64,000 bases of DNA from Dolomedes plantarius. Its lineage: Eukaryota; Arthropoda; Arachnida; Araneae; Dolomedidae. The position numbers and the translations under genes were made by a program. The stretch spans positions 41,922,393-41,986,392 of the forward strand of contig OU015492.1 of assembly GCA_907164885.2 (NCBI GenBank). The letters run 5' to 3'. Positions 60,297-64,000 of this stretch are shown here, piece after piece. The notes beneath the pieces were generated by a model. That model ran no database searches and had not been told where the DNA came from. It saw only the letters and a list, made by a program, of their open reading frames with translations. Numbering within the stretch: position 1 is the stretch's first letter; every line of letters begins with the position of its first letter.

Positions 60297-61599
60297 CAGA
60301 GGCTGATCGCACATTTTTTAGACGATTTTGGTAAGCGGTAATAAAAAAGCGTTTGCTGCAAAAGAAATAATTGCAATTGTACTATGTTTTTAAAAGTCAA
60401 AATTATCGTCTGCGGCTTGAAAGTTTTGTTTTTATTCAAAATGGCGTTTTTAACAAAGCAGTGGTTCGAAGGCTACATTTATGCTCTTTCCGACGAGAAA
60501 TATGCATACTCCATTATCCAAAAACGATGTGAGAGTCATGGTTTTGTGATATCTAAAGCGTCGATAGGTAATATCGTCAACAAGAAAGGAAAAAAACGTC
60601 AAATTGGAGCCTCAAGTGGGACAAAAATTCCAAACAAGTATCCAAGGAAAAAACGGACATCTTCGACTATTGCAAAGGTACGTTGTTTAATGTTAAAAGA
60701 AAATCTCCCTAGTCAAAGGACAGTTGCAAAATCATTAAAATGCTCGGTGTCCACTGTAAACAATATGATAAGCGTTGATTTAAATCTTAAGAAAGCGAAA
60801 AAACGCAATGTGCATCGTCTTCTTTCAAATCATATCACTGACGCAGGACACGCTGCAGAATTCTATATGAGAAACACTTATCCAAAGAAAAATGGAAAAC
60901 AATTGTCACAATAGATGAATCATGGGTGTATTTAAATGATTGCAACAAAAAAAGAGCCATTTATTATCATAAAAGGGGAGAAAAAAAAATTTAAGTACAT
61001 GGTTCAAAGAATCGAAAGAAAGTTTTTCTAAGGGATTCATGATTGTTGCTGGTTTATCTCATAATGGCAAGTTAAAAATAAAGAGAGTGGAAAAAAATGT
61101 CAAGATTAGCTCCAAATACTATCAGGAACATATTTTATTGCCAATATTTCTCAATGAAATACCATCGCTTTACCCACAGTGCCATCAATCTGTGAGACTC
61201 AATCAGGACAAAGCTAGCAGTCACACATCAAAATCCACTGTAAATTTCCTAAATGAAGTGGAACAAAAAACTGGTATCAAGGCCATACCCTTCATTGATA
61301 TCCCTACTAAATCTCCCGATGTATCACCTATGGATTTTTGTGCTTTCGGAATTTTAAAATCTGCATTATCCAAACGTCGTCCCAAAACCCTTACAGGACT
61401 CTGGAAAGCTGCTCAGGAGGAATGGGATAGAATACCTCTTCTGATACTTCAAAAGGCCTCATTATCCTGGAAATTGTGGTGTAGAAAGATAGTTCAGAAT
61501 AAGGGATGCTAAATAGAACATTTAAAACGCAAGAATTTTATGTAATTTAGTTTTGTGAATACAATATACATCGTCTAAAAAATGTGTGAACAGCCTCTG
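60297..61599 (+). mobile_element. DD41D mariner-type transposon, nested in the retrotransposon
   Basis: 1303 bp with inverted ends CAGAGGCTGATCGCACATTT and, reverse-complemented, CAGAGGCTGTTCACACATTT, continuing through TTTAGACGAT. Flanked by TA (60295-60296 and 61600-61601). It encloses one transposase with two frameshifts, otherwise full-length. It interrupts the leader between the 5' LTR and gag. Confidence 0.95.
60441..61512 (+). pseudogene. Tc1/mariner-superfamily DD41D transposase, two frameshifts
   Basis: Starts at ATG 60441 (MAFLTKQWFEGYIYAL). The first 158 codons cover the bipartite HTH (SIIQKRCESHGFVISKASIG, then LPSQRTVAKSLKCSVSTVNN). A frameshift near 60890 leads to TIVTIDESWVYLND (first Asp codon 60914-60916). 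After a stop and second frameshift near 60990-61040 the frame resumes at MIVAGLSHNGKLKIKRVEKN. Second Asp: QDKASSHTSK (61207-61209). Third acidic residue: Asp of SPDVSPMDFCAFG (61333-61335). The 126-nt offset leaves 41 residues between them, the DD41D spacing reported for the rosa group rather than Tc1 (34E) or classic mariner (34D). The C-terminus WKAAQEEWDRIP...LSWKLWCRKI is complete. Few lesions, so relatively young, but inactive. Confidence 0.9.
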
Positions 61600-61629
61600 T
61601 AACGATGAAAGTAAATTTGTATTATAATT

Positions 61630-62220
61630 GTTTGTTAAGTGTAATATATCAGAATCTAAAAAGGACAATCCTGGGGAATGGTCGTAAGTTCGATTTAGTT
61701 TTGTTTGCTACAGAGCAAAATGAAGTAATACCTCCTAATAGCACATTGGCTGATCTAAGGAAAATAATATTAGGTAGAATGGAATATGAGGAAGACTTTT
61801 AAGGAAGTATTTTCCATTTTAATTACTGATAGATTGGAACTAGATAAACAAATAGATATAGAAATAGAGGAAAGGAATGAAGAAAGAGAAAGAGAAAGAG
61901 AGGAAAGGAATAAACAAATTTAAAGAGAAAGAGAATTAAAAATGAAGGAATTAGAAATTGAAGAATTGAGAATAAGGGAAGGTGAAAGACTTTTAATTTA
62001 AGGTCTAGGGAAAGTATGGAAAGGGTTAATGGTAATTTTGCAGAATATCTGATAAGTGTGAAAGGGGTTATTCCTGAACCACCAACTAGAACGGGTAAGA
62101 GAATTTTTAAAATATGTCGAAAATGGAGGATAAATGATACTTTCTCTGCGATAGCAAAAATCATTTTAAATATGATTGCCCTAAAAGCGATTATAATCTT
62201 TCAGAGGTGACCAGCGGGAG
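61630..62220 (+). pseudogene. Gypsy-type gag fragment
   Basis: One frame reads KFDLVLFATEQNEVIPPNST, then LADLRKIILGRMEYEEDF, the helical N-terminal motif common in arthropod gypsy gag proteins. A frameshift leads to KEVFSILITDRLELDKQID and a highly charged coiled-coil stretch rich in Glu, Arg and Lys (about 61856-62000, interrupted by TAA stops). A third frame (62016-62210) has VKGVIPEPPTRTGKRIFKIC. No CCHC zinc knuckle is visible. Broken by at least three stops; not expressible as one protein. Confidence 0.6.
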
Positions 62221-62389
62221 AAATGATTTTTGAGGAAAAGTAAATAAAATTGAAATGCTTCAACATAGTGATATTAATTCTGAAATCAATCAAGAAGAGG
62301 CTGTATAAGAAAATGTTGTTTGCACTCAAGTATATGCCTTTAATGGGTTAGGTCAGTCGTTAGATGAAAACTGTACAGTGCACAGTGCA

Positions 62390-62742
62390 TAACTGTTAGT
62401 GCTAACGATCATAAGGTTAGGACATTTGCTGATAGTGGCTCGCAAGTGGCCATACTTTGGATTAACGTATTGTCACAAGAAGATATTGAGAATCAAGCCC
62501 ATATCCTTCTTTAAGATGCTTTTGGTAGTGCAGTTAGAGAACTATTGAAGAAAATTGCCGTTGGTGTGCCGATAGGAAACGATGACATGAATGTAATTCA
62601 TAGGGAAATGTTATGTGAAGTAGAGGACACATTGAGTGAGGAGATGATTATTCCTCCTACTATGTTAGAAAATTTAAGGGACCTAGATGGAAATCCACAG
62701 GAAGCGATGTTATTCACAGGTAGCAAAAAAGAGGGAAAATAA
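62390..62742 (+). pseudogene. Retropepsin-like aspartic protease fragment
   Basis: The frame reads VRTFADSGSQVAIL, where DSG (62431-62439) is the catalytic motif of retroviral-type aspartic proteases, then INVLSQEDIENQA. A TAA at about 62513-62515 interrupts. The same frame continues FGSAVRELLKKIAVGVPIGN and LCEVEDTLSEEMIIPP. The order after gag fits gypsy pol. The adjoining linker domain is present, but no polymerase follows. Confidence 0.65.
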
Positions 62743-63043
62743 AGAATTAAAGGAAAATGAGATTGAGAATAATGATATTCAGGGTATGTTGTGGGATAGT
62801 GATTTAAGTCCCAACGAGAGCTCAGATGAGGTATTTGAAAAACAACAGAGAGTGATTAATTCCCAGGTGATAAAAGAGAGGGAAATTCAAAGTGATATTC
62901 TGGAGAACAAGAAGTCAGGGAAAAGTAAGAACGGGAATGAAAACATTCCAAAGGAAGCGCGAGACTGGGAAGTAAGTCTCAAAAGAAGTCTCAGTGAAGT
63001 AGTTGAAAAACGACTAAAAATGTATGGGACAGGACTAGAGTAG
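62687..63043 (+). pseudogene. Charged linker ORF downstream of protease
   Basis: 118 codons, rich in Glu, Lys, Asn and Ser, with no hydrophobic core or known motif. It overlaps the end of the protease frame and probably is the pol region between protease and the missing reverse transcriptase. It ends at 63041-63043. The ATG is just the first in the frame. I do not recognise a domain. Confidence 0.35.
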
Positions 63044-63560
63044 AGAAAAGAAAATTTGAACCTGTACTAGTTCATACTCCCACAAGTGGGGTAATGAAAG
63101 ATCCGCAAAGGAAAATTCCCATTCTTTTAAGGTCCCATAAAATTTTAAATTAGAGAGGAAGCTATGATTTGATTAGTTCCCGAAGCATTCCAGGAAAGTT
63201 AACTAAATATATTTTTGCAGTTATATTAGAAATTAGTTTGTATATATATATGTAATTTGCTGAATGCTTTGTTTTGTTTTTTTTAAGTGAAAGGGTAAAG
63301 ACTAATAGTGTAAAGTAATTTTGTTTATGTGTAAATGCTCTGCTATCTCATAAGCAGATGGAAGTATGGAATTATTTACGCGTAAAGATACAAATGTGTA
63401 TTAATTGTGCAAATGAAATACAAACTATATCCCTTTCTGAAGATTTAGATGATTTTTAATAGAGGTGTGATGACCTACTATACCTTAGGTTGAAAGGACT
63501 ACCACGGTATCATGAAATCAATTTGAAAGACTGTTTCCATTCTCCAAAAGGGGTGGCGTA
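63044..63560. other. Degenerate 3' interior of the retrotransposon and polypurine tract
   Basis: No open frame of note. It ends with the purine-rich CAAAAGGGGTGG just before the LTR, as needed for plus-strand priming. Confidence 0.5.
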
Positions 63561-64000
63561 TGTCAGAGGCGTGCACACATGGGGGTGTTGTGCCCATTTT
63601 AAAGTGGGAAAAGCCTTTCCATACCCAGACGGCTTAAAAGATTGACAGGTCGCTAAATATGTCGTTCAACCAATTGTTAAAGAGCAGCTGAAAGGAGGGA
63701 TGGGTAATTTCAGTAATTACAGCCAACAATGGGACCAGATGCTCTGAACATACTAACTGACGGGAAGCCGCAAGAGCTTTCCCATACCGATCCAGAAGCT
63801 TCTAGAATAAGTGAGATTTTCTGAAAGATGGGGTATGAAAAGGGAAAAAACGGGGTATAAGGAGCAAAGGTATCTATGGGACGTGCTTCCCGTCTCTATC
63901 CTGAGCTTTACATTGAACTGAGTTACGACTCTCTCTGTGGTTTTCAACGAATTGATGATTGATAATGATTTATTAATAATGGAAATTATGTATAATAGAT
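63561..64000 (+). repeat. 3' LTR of the gypsy-type element (truncated by window)
   Basis: Starts TGTCAGAGGCGTGCACAC and aligns with the 5' LTR through GGGACGTGCTTCCC to TGAGTTA (about 63925), after which the two diverge. The window ends before any terminal CA. Confidence 0.75.

Larger units (their letters stand above)
58595..64000 (+). mobile_element. Gypsy-type LTR retrotransposon, degenerate, cut by window end
   Basis: Two direct repeats starting TGTCAGAGGC(A/G)TGCAC (58595 and 63561) share several blocks in order: CCGCAAGAGCT, CACCGATCCAG / TACCGATCCAG, TGAAAGATGGGGT, GGGACGTGCTTCCC and TACATTGAACTGAGTTA. A purine-rich AAAAGGGGTGG precedes the right copy, as a polypurine tract should. Between them are gag-like and protease-like remains, but no reverse transcriptase, RNase H or integrase that I can recognise. 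The body is interrupted by a TTAA element (58637-59464) and a mariner (60297-61599). Confidence 0.85.

Noticed and set aside
1..64000. tRNA genes
   Set aside because: B-box-like sequences (for example at 52687) occur only in SINE-like context; no cloverleaf with acceptor pairing was found by eye.

Overview
This is AT-rich eukaryotic nuclear DNA packed with transposable-element remains. Degenerate Tc1/mariner, pogo/Tigger, hAT and gypsy-type sequences occur together, along with a C-terminal transposase piece of the DUF4817 helix-turn-helix group. With long TA/CA microsatellites and TTAA-flanked non-autonomous elements, this suggests an arthropod, most likely a chelicerate such as a spider. That assignment is an inference from remembered TE families, not a search result. 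I recognise no intact protein-coding gene, no host exon, no tRNA or rRNA, and no CRISPR or prokaryotic operon structure. Every recognisable coding piece is a broken transposase or retrotransposon fragment.

Layout. 1-3 kb: a Tc1 element (minus strand) sitting in a TA microsatellite. 5-6 kb: a fold-back repeat. 7.4-9.1 kb: a tandem array of palindromic units interrupted by a solo-LTR-like insertion. 12.4-13.1 kb: a hAT deletion derivative. 14-16.6 kb: two near-identical 0.3-kb LTRs around a non-coding interior. 18.3-21.9 kb: three tandem arrays and a TTAA-flanked element. 22.8-24.2 kb: a second Tc1 element (plus strand). 24.4-26.3 kb: an inverted repeat and a long LTR-like unit with internal tandem repeats. 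30.7-32.7 kb: a pogo-like element whose transposase keeps a C-terminal zinc finger but lost its core. 34.3-35.0 kb: a TTAA element. 37.2-37.9 kb: a fold-back derivative of a DUF4817-type transposon. 38.2-38.9 kb: a seven-copy satellite. 40.7-41.0 kb: a near-perfect palindrome carrying hammerhead-like cores. 44.6-46.8 kb: a Tigger element containing a nested TTAA element. 48-52 kb: tandem repeats, a MITE and a 1.4-kb TTAA element. 52.6-56.3 kb: a SINE-like unit, an LTR-like block and an N-terminal transposase fragment. 58.6 kb to the end: a gypsy-type retrotransposon with its 5' LTR, gag and protease remains, no visible reverse transcriptase, and a 3' LTR cut by the window edge. It is invaded by a TTAA element and a DD41D mariner.

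Nothing here acts as a gene network. The window records nested insertion, internal deletion and fold-back rearrangement. The long stretches between elements (3.0-5.0, 10.2-12.4, 26.3-30.6, 35.0-37.2, 42.7-44.5, 46.8-48.1, 53.0-55.2 and 56.3-58.6 kb) are AT-rich with no supportable gene; they could be intergenic or intronic. All boundaries and identities were read by eye.
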